DNA of 64,000 bases from Amylibacter sp. SFDW26 (lineage in GTDB: Bacteria; Pseudomonadota; Alphaproteobacteria; Rhodobacterales; Rhodobacteraceae). Positions 8,927-17,267 of the stretch are shown in pieces; positions within the stretch are counted from its first letter, which is position 1, and every line of letters begins with the position of its first letter. A program made the position numbers and the translations under genes. Location: contig NZ_WEIC01000004.1 in assembly GCF_009184395.1 (NCBI RefSeq), positions 124,001 to 188,000 of the forward strand, in the 5' to 3' direction. Under the pieces are notes generated by a model. The model worked only from the letters and a program-made list of their open reading frames with translations, was not told where the DNA came from and ran no database searches.

Positions 8927-9274
8927 TTTTTTTCTCCAATTTAGGTAAAATTGGAAAAGTGGCTGGGTAATGTCATTACTGTAAAAATACAGTACCGAAT
9001 TAAATGCTGATGTTATCTGTACTCGAAGCTTACTCCTGGGGGCTAGGCCTGCAATTTTCCGTTTAACTTCGGCAGTCGTTATTAATTACAAGATTGAACC
9101 TACTTATATTTGAGCCTTTGTGGAAACAACAATACGTAATTTCAACCGTAGTGTAACGCGATAGATATTGGAACACTTTAGTTTGTAGATGGATTGATAA
9201 TTTGAGTCGCGGCCTCTCTGCAATCGAATTGTCAGGTGCATCGCAACCGAAACAATAACCTCAAAGGTGACCCA
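8927..9274. other. Intergenic region between luxI and the divergent oxoamine synthase gene
   Basis: This gap of 348 bp holds the divergent promoters of luxI (minus) and the oxoamine synthase (plus). Its one clear element is the palindrome at 8977-8994, annotated separately. A GTG at 9236 could extend the synthase frame by 13 residues, but the ATG at 9275 has a better ribosome site. Confidence 0.5.
8977..8994. promoter_or_regulatory. Lux-box-like palindrome
   Basis: TACTGTAAAAATACAGTA is a 7-4-7 inverted repeat, 51 bp before the luxI start codon. The half-site CTGTA/TACAG is that of lux and tra boxes. Total length 18 bp equals the tra-box type of LuxR-family operators rather than the 20-bp Vibrio lux box. 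It is 281 bp from the divergent oxoamine synthase start and could serve both. Function is inferred from shape and position. Confidence 0.6.
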
Positions 9275-10540
9275 ATGCTAAAAAACGCCCCAGTGACCGA
9301 GCGTGGTCGATATAGAAATACAAAATACGTTATAGACACTTCTCATCCTCATTTCGAAAAGGCCTACCAACTCGATGTCATGGGAGTAACTGCTAAAGTT
9401 AGAGAAGGACGGAATGTACTTTGGCAACATCCAAAGCAGTCAACCGCTACTTCCAAAGAGCTTATAGATTTTGCACGTTGCTCTTATTTAGGACTTGATA
9501 ACCACCCCAAGATTGTAAATGGGGCTATCGATATGGTTCAGCAAAACCAAGCTTTACATTGGTCTTGTGCAAGGACACGCCTAAATTTCGAACATCTAAG
9601 GGTGTTAGAAGGAGCTCTTTCCTCACTCTTTAGTGCAAGAGTGGTAGCATTCTCGTCGGTCTGGTTGGCAAACTTAGGTGTGATGCCTTTGTTGGCCTCT
9701 GGTCATTTAACAAATGGCGTTAAACCTGTGATCGTATTTGATAGGTCGTGTCACGTGTCTTTAGCTTATCACAAACCGGTAGTGGCTGACGAAACAGAAG
9801 TCATGACGATCCCACATAATGATATGAATGCATTAGAGGATATTTGCCGCAATCATGAGTGTGTAGCTTATGTTGCCGATGGTGTTTACTCGATGGGAGG
9901 TTCAGCACCTGTCGCAGATATTCAAAAGCTCCAAGAAAAATATGGTCTTTTCGCATACATTGATGATGCTCACGGTATTTCGATTCACGGTGAAAATGGC
10001 GAAGGTTATGTACGCAGTCAATATCCGACTGAACTTGGTGATCGTACAATAATTGCTGCATCTATGGGTAAGGGCTTTGGTGCTTCTGGTGGAATTCTAA
10101 TGTTAGGAACGCCTCAACAAGAAGAAATCTTCCGACGTTATGCACCTCCTTATGCTTTTTCTGCTGCTCCTAATTTGGCCGCCGTCGGTGGTGCGCTTGG
10201 GTCTGTTGATATCCATAATTCTCCTGAATTAGCTCAAAGACAAAAGCTGCTGCGTGATAGCATTGCAGTGTTTGATGAGGTGATCGAAACGCCACAAACT
10301 GGTGAGCCATTTCCAATTCGTGTGGTTGCCGTTGGGTCTGAGCAAACGACGATTGAAAGCGCGCGATTCTTAATGGAGCAAGGGTTTTATGCATCAGCGG
10401 TGTTCTTCCCGACGGTTGGGAGAGGTCTATCAGGACTGCGAATTTGCCCTACTGCAGCGCATGAGCACGAGGATATCAGACGTCTTGGTTCACTGATTGA
10501 TGACTTGAAAAAAGGCTGGGCAACTAAAAAGGCCAGCTAA
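9275..10540 (+). CDS. PLP-dependent alpha-oxoamine synthase family protein (KBL/AONS/SPT/CqsA-like)
   Basis: The 421-residue protein follows the alpha-oxoamine synthase plan: FARCSYLGLDNHP (about residues 59-71), a glycine-rich/aromatic substrate region, then YSMGGSAPVADI. PLP-ring Asp and the following His are in FAYIDDAHGISIHG, and the Schiff-base lysine is in ASMGKGFGASGG (about 264-275). Such enzymes condense an acyl-CoA or acyl-ACP with an amino acid and decarboxylate; products include 8-amino-7-oxononanoate, 3-ketosphinganine, and the Vibrio autoinducer precursor made by CqsA. No biotin, haem or sphingolipid genes are nearby. Instead it sits divergent from luxI and 48 bp before a DMT exporter-like gene. 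A small-molecule role is therefore more likely. ATG 9275 follows AGGTGA. Confidence 0.85.
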   Translation: MLKNAPVTERGRYRNTKYVIDTSHPHFEKAYQLDVMGVTAKVREGRNVLWQHPKQSTATSKELIDFARCSYLGLDNHPKIVNGAIDMVQQNQALHWSCARTRLNFEHLRVLEGALSSLFSARVVAFSSVWLANLGVMPLLASGHLTNGVKPVIVFDRSCHVSLAYHKPVVADETEVMTIPHNDMNALEDICRNHECVAYVADGVYSMGGSAPVADIQKLQEKYGLFAYIDDAHGISIHGENGEGYVRSQYPTELGDRTIIAASMGKGFGASGGILMLGTPQQEEIFRRYAPPYAFSAAPNLAAVGGALGSVDIHNSPELAQRQKLLRDSIAVFDEVIETPQTGEPFPIRVVAVGSEQTTIESARFLMEQGFYASAVFFPTVGRGLSGLRICPTAAHEHEDIRRLGSLIDDLKKGWATKKAS

Positions 10541-10588
10541 TGCAATTTAGGCTCACATAGCTTTTGTGAAATATTTGGGAGATTTCCT

Positions 10589-11500
10589 ATGGCTTTGATT
10601 GAGTCACTTCAATCTCAATATAAAGCAAGGCATATTGTTCATCTTAATGGTATACTTTATTGCCTTGCCGCTACCTTCTTTTTTTGGCTTGCTAATGTTG
10701 TTGGCAAAATTACAGCAGAAGCTTACCCCATTCCGCTGATTATCTTTTTCCGTAGTGCGTTTGCTCTTATGGCCTGTACGATCTTTGCAGTTGTTTACTG
10801 TGAAAAAAACCCAATTAAAACTAAAAGACCTCGAACACTTATATTGAGGGGTATCGTTTGGATGTCTATGCTCGCCTGCTCAATCACGAGTTACCATCTG
10901 TTACCTCTGACCGACGCTGCAGCAATTGAATTTACGGGGCCAATAATGGTTGCAATTCTTGCGGGTTTGATTTTGCACGAAACCGTTGGTTTTCGAAAAT
11001 GGCTTGCAATATTAATCGGATTTTCTGGAGTAATAATGATTGTGCAGCCAGGTATGGGAAGCGGTGGTCTTGGGGTTGTTTTTGCTCTTGGGAATGCATT
11101 CCTTTATGCCATAGGAAGCTTAATGGTACGTAACCTTGGCCGTGCGGAAGATAGTATTACGATTGTTTTCTATTGTTGTTTGGTTGCTGTTGTCATCTCT
11201 GGTGTATTTGTCCCTGTGTTTTGGGAAACTCCAGATATAAGGACTTTAGGGTTACTTTGTTTACTGGGTGTTTTCGGAGGTGTTGCACAACTTCTAATGA
11301 CCAAATCTTTGCAATGTGCGCCAGCATCAGTTGTTTCTCCTATTTCATATAGTGGTTTAATCTGGGTGCTCATCTTTGGCTTTTTGTTTTGGAATGAAAT
11401 TCCTGATATAATTGGAGTAACGGGCGCTGTTTTAATCGTGATAAGCGGAATATACATAGCAATTGATGGCAAAAGACGTAAAGGAAGAAGTCAATCTTGA
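10589..11500 (+). CDS. DMT (EamA) family transporter
   Basis: This 303-residue membrane protein has about ten hydrophobic segments in two EamA repeats, starting LYCLAATFFFWLANVVGKI (about residues 22-40). The repeat hinge has the typical PLTDAAAIEFTGPIMVAILAG text. The family exports metabolites or amino-acid-like compounds. It follows the oxoamine synthase by 48 bp on the same strand, so export of that enzyme's product is an attractive but unproved idea. Its C-terminus is basic (GKRRKGRSQS), consistent with a cytoplasmic end. Confidence 0.88.
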   Translation: MALIESLQSQYKARHIVHLNGILYCLAATFFFWLANVVGKITAEAYPIPLIIFFRSAFALMACTIFAVVYCEKNPIKTKRPRTLILRGIVWMSMLACSITSYHLLPLTDAAAIEFTGPIMVAILAGLILHETVGFRKWLAILIGFSGVIMIVQPGMGSGGLGVVFALGNAFLYAIGSLMVRNLGRAEDSITIVFYCCLVAVVISGVFVPVFWETPDIRTLGLLCLLGVFGGVAQLLMTKSLQCAPASVVSPISYSGLIWVLIFGFLFWNEIPDIIGVTGAVLIVISGIYIAIDGKRRKGRSQS

Positions 11501-11806
11501 ATTCAATTCATGTATTTGTATCCGCATAGTATTGTTTGTTTAAGGGTGTTGTTTTTGCAAAAAATTTTCGACATTCCCGATATCAAACAAGTGTCTAATT
11601 AATATCCGTACTATTTTGCCATTCTTTCCTCTTTTGTAGCTCATGACAGAGAGTGTCATATTTTTGTTGCAATGATATTTTTGATGTTTTATATATCAAA
11701 AATATCATTGCGCTGGGAGAGATAATCCCTTTCGTGAACCCAAAAGCGATGAATTAGAACAAAGCTAGTTATATTAGTTAGTAAAATCTTCTGGGGGGAA
11801 GAAATA
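11501..11806. other. Intergenic region with a long inverted repeat upstream of tctA
   Basis: AT-rich spacer between the DMT transporter and tctA. Apart from the 17-bp inverted repeat at 11669-11711 and a GGGGGGAAG ribosome site just before tctA, I see no gene. Confidence 0.5.
11669..11711. repeat. Perfect 17-bp inverted repeat, possible operator
   Basis: Left arm 11669-11685 and right arm 11695-11711 are exact reverse complements (arm GCAATGATATTTTTGAT), separated by 9 bases. The right arm and spacer include TATATCAAA, part of the TTGATATATCAA motif found before tctC, gntR and the aminotransferase gene. No T-run follows, so a simple terminator is unlikely on the plus strand. It lies 96 bp before tctA and probably controls it, as DNA operator or mRNA hairpin. 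Confidence 0.55.
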
Positions 11807-13351
11807 ATGGATATTGTATTAAACGCCGTTCAAACGGTATTCGCGCTGGAAAACTTAATCTTTCTTGTCGGGGGTGTTGCGTCTGGTGTTATTTTGGGTG
11901 CCATACCAGGGCTTTCAGCAACGATGGGGATTGCGCTTATCATACCATTCACGCTTACTTTGGGGCCAGTTCCAGCACTCTTGATGATGATGGGCGCCTA
12001 TAAGGGCGGAATTTATGGGGGCTCAGTTGCAGCAATATTGGTTAAAGCACCAGGAACATCTGCTGCTGCTGCCACAGTCGCCGATGGGTATTCATTAGCC
12101 AAAAAAGGTAAGGGGATTAAGGCCCTTAAGGTTTCCTTAGTTGCGTCTGTGATAGGGGATACATTTAGTGATATTGTTCTAATTCTTTCTGCTGCACAGC
12201 TCGCAAGAGTAGCGTTGGAGTTTGGTGCCGTAGAGTACACGGCAGTAGCAATTGTAGCTCTTACAATTGTTGGATCAGCTTCAGGGAAATCTCTTATTAA
12301 GGGTATTTTTGCCGCGGCAGCAGGCCTCTCCGTTGCTTTGATCGGATTGGATCCAACAAGCGGATTGCCTCGACTTTCATTCAGTGTGATTGAGTTTTAT
12401 GGAGGGTTGCATCTGCTTCCTATGCTTATTGGGCTTTTGATTATGTCGGAGCTTATTATACAGATGGAGCAAGTGAAAAGTGTTTCGGTGGCCCATTTGC
12501 CCAATTCTACCGAACGTGATGATAACCGGATTACAAAATCTGATGCAAAGTTAATGGCTCGGCCGATTTTCGGTGGCTCAATCATAGGTACAATTATTGG
12601 GATTATTCCAGGCCTGGGCCCAACATTAGGTGCTTTCCTTGGTTACGACAGTGCGTATCGATTTTCAAAGAAGCCAGAGCTATTCGGTAAGGGGTCAGTC
12701 GAAGGAATTGCGGGCGCTGAATCTGGGAACAATGCAGTTAGTGGTGCAAATCTAATCCCTCTCATGGGGCTTGGGATACCTGGTGATATTGAAGCTGCCA
12801 TTCTTGTTGGAGCTTTTCTTATTCACGGTTTGACGCCTGGCCCATTAATCTTTCAGGAAGCTCCAGATGTTGTTTATGGGATATATGTAGGTTTGCTATT
12901 TGCAAACGTTGCGTTGCTAATGATTGGCTGGACCTTAATTCCTGTCTTTGTGAAGGCTGCTAAAATTCGCGTTGGGCTCCTTTTCCCAGCTGTGTTTGTA
13001 CTGTCTCTAGTTGGTGCTTACTCATTTCAGCAAAGTGTATTTGATGTTGGTATCGCGCTTGTTTTTGCTGCGGTTGGCTATTTGATGGCTAAATTACATG
13101 TTCCTAAAACAAGTTTTCTAATTGGTTTTATTCTTGCGACACTGCTTGAGGATAATTTCCGTAGATCACTCCAGCTTTCAGATGGCGCATATTCAACATT
13201 TTTCTCAAGCAGTCTTGGTAATGTGCTTTGGGTTCTTGCTCTCGTATCAGTGATATCGGCTATCCTGCAGCGCAAATCGAGGCGCGATAAAAAAGAGGCC
13301 ATGATGTCTAATAGAGAAATAGAAACTATCGCTTCGAATGGAAAAGTATAA
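11807..13351 (+). CDS. tctA: Tripartite tricarboxylate transporter permease, large subunit
   Basis: The 514-residue protein has about 11-12 hydrophobic segments and the TctA signatures: GAIPGLSATMGIALIIPFT (near residue 29), a GGIYGGSVAAIL motif (about 65-76), and a second copy IIGIIPGLGPTLGAFLGYD (about 262-280). Internal symmetry of the PGLxAT/PGLGPT motifs is typical for the family. It uses the proton or sodium gradient to import a carboxylate captured by the periplasmic TctC. tctB begins inside its stop codon (TAATG). Gene order A-B-C is the reverse of the classical tctCBA. Confidence 0.94.
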   Translation: MDIVLNAVQTVFALENLIFLVGGVASGVILGAIPGLSATMGIALIIPFTLTLGPVPALLMMMGAYKGGIYGGSVAAILVKAPGTSAAAATVADGYSLAKKGKGIKALKVSLVASVIGDTFSDIVLILSAAQLARVALEFGAVEYTAVAIVALTIVGSASGKSLIKGIFAAAAGLSVALIGLDPTSGLPRLSFSVIEFYGGLHLLPMLIGLLIMSELIIQMEQVKSVSVAHLPNSTERDDNRITKSDAKLMARPIFGGSIIGTIIGIIPGLGPTLGAFLGYDSAYRFSKKPELFGKGSVEGIAGAESGNNAVSGANLIPLMGLGIPGDIEAAILVGAFLIHGLTPGPLIFQEAPDVVYGIYVGLLFANVALLMIGWTLIPVFVKAAKIRVGLLFPAVFVLSLVGAYSFQQSVFDVGIALVFAAVGYLMAKLHVPKTSFLIGFILATLLEDNFRRSLQLSDGAYSTFFSSSLGNVLWVLALVSVISAILQRKSRRDKKEAMMSNREIETIASNGKV

Positions 13352-13818
13352 TGTTTAGTAATCTTAATCGAATGGGAAATATTGCTGCGGCAACTGTGCT
13401 TTTAGTTGTTGGGATTGTATTGGTTCAATTCATCTTCCCATCACAAATTCCTGAAGGACTTGAGGGGGACATATCATCAGGCCAATACCCTAAATTTATC
13501 ATGTTTATTTGGATACTTTCCGCAATAGCGTGGTTGGTATCTGCGTTGCTGGGGCAAATGGATGATGAAGGAAGTGATGAAGCTAGCTGGATTACAAAAC
13601 GCAGTGCATTAATCATATTTATCGTAGCTATAGGATACGGTGTCTTTGCGACTGTTGGTTTTTTGGCAGCTGGTTTCATGTTGATTGCCTCTTTGTCGTA
13701 TGTTTGTGGGGAGAGAGGAGTGGGGCCTTGGGTCTTGGCGGCTATAATGCCACCAGCTGTATTTCTATTTTTAGATTTTTTCTTAGATGTCACTTTGCCT
13801 ACAATTTTATTGAGTTAA
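13351..13818 (+). CDS. tctB: Tripartite tricarboxylate transporter small permease
   Basis: The 155-residue protein has four predicted membrane segments (about 10-28, 50-65, 85-105, 115-150), the usual TctB architecture. The start ATG overlaps the tctA stop by one base, indicating translational coupling. Sequence of TctB proteins is poorly conserved, and the call rests chiefly on size, topology and its place between tctA and tctC. The C-terminal half (SALIIFIVAIGYGVFATVGF) fits the family consensus. Confidence 0.88.
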   Translation: MFSNLNRMGNIAAATVLLVVGIVLVQFIFPSQIPEGLEGDISSGQYPKFIMFIWILSAIAWLVSALLGQMDDEGSDEASWITKRSALIIFIVAIGYGVFATVGFLAAGFMLIASLSYVCGERGVGPWVLAAIMPPAVFLFLDFFLDVTLPTILLS

Positions 13819-13856
13819 CGAATTACTTGCATAATTTAAGTATTTGATATATTATC

Positions 13857-13870
13857 TTTGATATATCAAA
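13857..13870. promoter_or_regulatory. TTTGATATATCAAA palindrome (candidate GntR operator)
   Basis: A perfect 14-bp palindrome 37 bp before the tctC start, preceded by a half-copy (TTTGATATAT) at 13843. The same core occurs before gntR and the aminotransferase gene. Position between tctB and tctC suggests a separate, regulated promoter for the binding protein. Confidence 0.55.
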
Positions 13871-13906
13871 TTGATATCCGTATTTAGTATCCAAAGGGAG
13901 GGAACT

Positions 13907-14869
13907 ATGAACATTAAACTGAAAAAAATCGCTCTATCTGCCGCTATTGGTCTTGCTGCTTTAACATCGGGCATGGCGCAGGCTGAAACTTTTCCAGAAA
14001 AAGAAGTCACAGTCGTTGTAAACTACGGAGCAGGCGGGGGCACAGACCTTTCTACTCGATCACTTGCTGAAGCTATGGAGGAGGCTTTAGGTAAACCTTT
14101 AAAGGTCGTGAATCGTAGTGGCGGCTCAGGCACAGTAGGACCTACATTTGTCGCATTCGCAGACAATGATGGCTATACGATTGGGGTGACAAGTTTTTCA
14201 CCTATGGCTGTAACGCCTCACATGCAAGACGTTCCGTATAAAGTAGATTCTTTTCGTTATCTGGGTGGGTTCGCGCGTTACTTAACGGGTATCGCTGTAC
14301 CTGCAGATTCACCATATAAAACGACACAAGATTTGATTGATGCAGCTAAATCGGGAGCAAATATTAAATACGGTGCTGCCAGTTCAATAGAATCTGTTGC
14401 AATTACAAGGTTGGCAACCGCAGCTGGCGTGGAGTTTAAGTGGATTCGCTACAAATCAGGTCAAGAAGTGTCAACAGCAGCCCTTAGCAAAGAAGTGGAT
14501 GTGATTGTTGGAGATCCTAAAGAGATTGCGCCGTTTGTGAAAACTGGCGAAATGAGAGCGATTGCTTCGGCGAGCAATGTACGACTTCCAGGGCTTCCAG
14601 ATGTGTTGACATTAAAAGAGCAGGGTTTTGATGTGGCAACCGAGAGTTATGCTGGAATCGCTGCGCCAGCAGGTATTGATGAAGATAAGGCTGCTATATT
14701 GGAAGCTGCGATGAAAGAGGCGTTTAAGGCGCAATCATTTCAGGACACGTTGACAAAGTTAGGTCTGGAACCAGCGTATTTTTCAGGTGCCGAGTATCAA
14801 AAGCTGATAGAAGATGGTTTTGCTGATATGGGTGCTGATTTGGCAGCTTTGGGTATAACTAAAAAGTAG
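13907..14869 (+). CDS. tctC: Tripartite tricarboxylate transporter substrate-binding protein
   Basis: The ATG at 13907 (MNIKLKKIALSAAIGLAALT) follows GGGAGGG and starts a clear signal peptide cleaved after AQA, residues 1-26; a longer frame from 13871 is rejected. The mature part has the Bug/TctC motifs: PEKEVTVVVNYGAGGGTDLSTR (about 30-51), NRSGGSGTVG, and DVIVGDPKEIAPFVKTGEMRAI. Family length is about 320, as here. It captures a carboxylate in the periplasm and delivers it to TctAB. The ligand cannot be predicted; the neighbouring aminotransferase suggests an amino or keto acid. Confidence 0.93.
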   Translation: MNIKLKKIALSAAIGLAALTSGMAQAETFPEKEVTVVVNYGAGGGTDLSTRSLAEAMEEALGKPLKVVNRSGGSGTVGPTFVAFADNDGYTIGVTSFSPMAVTPHMQDVPYKVDSFRYLGGFARYLTGIAVPADSPYKTTQDLIDAAKSGANIKYGAASSIESVAITRLATAAGVEFKWIRYKSGQEVSTAALSKEVDVIVGDPKEIAPFVKTGEMRAIASASNVRLPGLPDVLTLKEQGFDVATESYAGIAAPAGIDEDKAAILEAAMKEAFKAQSFQDTLTKLGLEPAYFSGAEYQKLIEDGFADMGADLAALGITKK

Positions 14870-14898
14870 ATAACTGACTGTCAGTTTTGATAATAATG

Positions 14899-14927
14899 AA
14901 ACCCTGGCTTTGTGCTGGGGTTTTTTT
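14899..14927 (+). terminator. Rho-independent terminator after tctC
   Basis: AAACCCtGGC / GCtgGGGTTT arms around a short loop are followed by seven Ts, 30 bp after the tctC stop. It separates the transporter operon from gntR. Confidence 0.75.
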
Positions 14928-14948
14928 AATTTACCAAGAATGTGCAAC

Positions 14949-14960
14949 TTGATATATGAA
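14949..14960. promoter_or_regulatory. TTGATATATGAA, imperfect copy of the candidate GntR operator
   Basis: Eleven of twelve bases match TTGATATATCAA. It lies 72 bp before the gntR start codon, in a position fitting autoregulation. Confidence 0.45.
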
Positions 14961-15031
14961 ATATAACTCTATAAATGTAACTTAGAGCAAGTCTGCTAAG
15001 TTGTTGAAATTTAATTAAATGGAGTTTCTAA

Positions 15032-15706
15032 ATGAGTATTGACGGTATAGCGCCTGTTGCCAGACACAAGACACTGGCTGAAGATACTTACGATAGGTTA
15101 CGGCAGGCGATTAAGACTGGTAATGTGATGCCAGGGGAAAAAATTTCTGCACGCTCGGTGGCAGATTCTGCAAAGGTCAGCTTTACTCCTGCCCGCGAAG
15201 CCGTTGCGCGCCTGATATCTGAGGGTGCTTTGGAGCAGAGTGGACCCAAAACGGTCGTTGTCCCTACACTTACAATACAAGACTTGGCGGAAATAAACGC
15301 AATCCGTAGAAACGTAGAGGGCCTTGCTGCCGAGCTTGCTGTAGCAAATTTTCAGAATGCCGATATTGAGGAACTTGAAGCGATCCAAACGCTCTACGAG
15401 AATACTCGTAAGAGTACCAGCTTTCAGGAATCGCTACGGTTGAATGAGAAGTTTCATTTTAAAATCTACAGGGCGTGCGGATTGCCCCGCTTGGTTGCCA
15501 TAATTGAAACTTTGTGGATACAGATAGGCCCTTCCTTCAACCTTTTGAATTCTGCAGACCCATTGCCAGAAAATCCACATCAGTTTCATCGCGACGTTAT
15601 TCAAGGGATGAAGGATAAGGATGTTATAAAGGTGCGCCAAGCTATTCAAACAGATCTTGAATTCGGATATGAACGTCTTGTGGGGTTATACAAACAAAAA
15701 GAATAA
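15032..15706 (+). CDS. GntR family transcriptional regulator, FCD (FadR-type) subfamily
   Basis: The 224-residue protein has an N-terminal winged HTH (YDRLRQAIKTGNVMPGEKISARSVADSAKVSFTPAREAVARL, about residues 19-60). The FCD effector domain carries the metal-ligand pattern: FHFKIY (near 147) and HQFHRDVI (near 189). FCD regulators usually respond to organic acids. It stands between the tct transporter operon and the aminotransferase-led catabolic operon. TTGATATATCAA-type palindromes precede both sides and the gene itself, so it is probably the shared local regulator. Confidence 0.92.
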   Translation: MSIDGIAPVARHKTLAEDTYDRLRQAIKTGNVMPGEKISARSVADSAKVSFTPAREAVARLISEGALEQSGPKTVVVPTLTIQDLAEINAIRRNVEGLAAELAVANFQNADIEELEAIQTLYENTRKSTSFQESLRLNEKFHFKIYRACGLPRLVAIIETLWIQIGPSFNLLNSADPLPENPHQFHRDVIQGMKDKDVIKVRQAIQTDLEFGYERLVGLYKQKE

Positions 15707-15746
15707 AATGGCTTGAAAAGAGTATATTAATTTTGCGTTTTAATTA

Positions 15747-15758
15747 TTGATATATCAA
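15747..15758. promoter_or_regulatory. TTGATATATCAA palindrome (candidate GntR operator)
   Basis: A perfect 12-bp palindrome 56 bp upstream of the aminotransferase start. It is the best conserved copy on this side of gntR and would place the catabolic operon under the same control as the transporter. Confidence 0.55.
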
Positions 15759-15813
15759 ATATTATGTTGTAAAAAATATTTACATTAATTTTACTTACAT
15801 ATGAAGGTCTATC

Positions 15814-17265
15814 ATGCGGCAGCCACCTATCGGATTAGAAATAGTTAAAGAGCAAACCGATGATGAGGAATTTGCCCCTGAGAACAGTTCGAGTGTTTCT
15901 GTAAGGCGGGAGAGCAATCAGTTTTCACTGCAAGAATCTGAAAGTCATTACCAAAAAGCAAATCGTGTTCTGCCGGGCGGAACGACACGCGTTACTGTGA
16001 AGAGAATGCCTGTTCCCATCTATATGGATCATGGTGAAGGGGCATATTTGGTCGATGTTGATGGCAATAGGTATCTAGATCTCGTCAATAATTATACCGT
16101 TCTAGTACATGGTCACGCGTTTGATCCAGTTTCAACTGCGGTTAAGCAGCAGATCGAAAAGGGAAGCTGTTATGCTAATCCAACCGATTCAGAAATAAAG
16201 TTGGCTAATATTCTAACCGAACGTGTGCCTGCTGTTGAAAAGGTTCGTTTTACCAATTCTGGAACTGAAGCTGTCCTGTTTGCGGTTAAGGCCGCTAGAG
16301 CATACACGGGGCGCGCTAAAATTGCCAAGCTGGAAGGCGCCTATCATGGCGCATATGATTGGGTTGAGGTAAGTGAAAACAGTACGCCAGACAATTGGGG
16401 GGATAAGGAACCTTTATCTACGCCGTTTTGTGCGGGGGTGCCTGAATCGGTTCTTTCTGAGACAATTGTATTACCTATGAATGATGTGGAGACATCTCGT
16501 GAATTGCTTTTACGTAATTCAGAAGATCTGGCCTGTATCATAGTTGACGTAATGCCAAGTCGAGCTGGGCTGATTCAGCTCTCACAAGATTATCTGATTA
16601 TGTTGCGCGAGGTAGCTACAGAGAAAAATATTGTTTTGATTTCGGACGAAGTGCTTAACTTCAGATATGCTTATGATGGTATTTCTGCTGCCTTTTCATT
16701 TGAACCTGACCTTATAACTTTTGGTAAGGTTATCGGTGGAGGTTTGCCGATAGGCGCTGTGGGAGGAGTGACTGATATAATGTCAGTTTTTGATTCCTCT
16801 AAGGGTCGTCCCAAATTGCCACACGGTGGTACTTTCGCTGCTAATCCAATTTCGATGGTGGCGGGGGTTGCTTGTATGGAATATCTTACAGAAGAGAGCT
16901 TTCTGCACCTGAATGCCCTTGGAGATCGTGCTCGGTCAGGAATTGAAGAACTGGCAAAGCGTAGGAAATTACCTATCTCTGTGACGGGTGTGGGTTCGAT
17001 GTTTCGGTTCCATTTGGTTGAGAACGCACCAACATCAAACAGAGCAGCTTTTGTTCCACCAAAGGCAGACAGTATCCATAAAGAAATTAGCGAACGTTTG
17101 TTAGCACATGGCGTGATGATACCAAGTGATACATCCGCCTGTTGTTCTACAGTAATGACATTCGCTGATATTGATCATCTTTTAACATCTCTTGAAGCAG
17201 TCATTGATGAGATGCCTGACTTCGCCACGCGCTTAAAGGCGTCTCAGATAGAAAGAGAGAGTTAG
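15814..17265 (+). CDS. Class III aminotransferase (glutamate-1-semialdehyde aminomutase-like)
   Basis: The 483-residue protein has an unusual polar N-terminal extension of about 45 residues, then the fold-type I PLP plan: LPGGTTRVTVKR, VDVDGNRYLDLVNNYTVLVHGHA, FTNSGTEAVLFAVKAARAYTGR (about 150-170), DEVLNFRY, and the Schiff-base lysine in TFGKVIGGGLPIGAVGG (about 305-321). It belongs with COG0001-type enzymes, but the catabolic setting argues against a haem role. It likely moves the amino group of the imported compound. It is the first gene of a run with SDR (2 bp gap), TPP enzyme and aldehyde dehydrogenase. Confidence 0.88.
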   Translation: MRQPPIGLEIVKEQTDDEEFAPENSSSVSVRRESNQFSLQESESHYQKANRVLPGGTTRVTVKRMPVPIYMDHGEGAYLVDVDGNRYLDLVNNYTVLVHGHAFDPVSTAVKQQIEKGSCYANPTDSEIKLANILTERVPAVEKVRFTNSGTEAVLFAVKAARAYTGRAKIAKLEGAYHGAYDWVEVSENSTPDNWGDKEPLSTPFCAGVPESVLSETIVLPMNDVETSRELLLRNSEDLACIIVDVMPSRAGLIQLSQDYLIMLREVATEKNIVLISDEVLNFRYAYDGISAAFSFEPDLITFGKVIGGGLPIGAVGGVTDIMSVFDSSKGRPKLPHGGTFAANPISMVAGVACMEYLTEESFLHLNALGDRARSGIEELAKRRKLPISVTGVGSMFRFHLVENAPTSNRAAFVPPKADSIHKEISERLLAHGVMIPSDTSACCSTVMTFADIDHLLTSLEAVIDEMPDFATRLKASQIERES

Positions 17266-17267
17266 AT

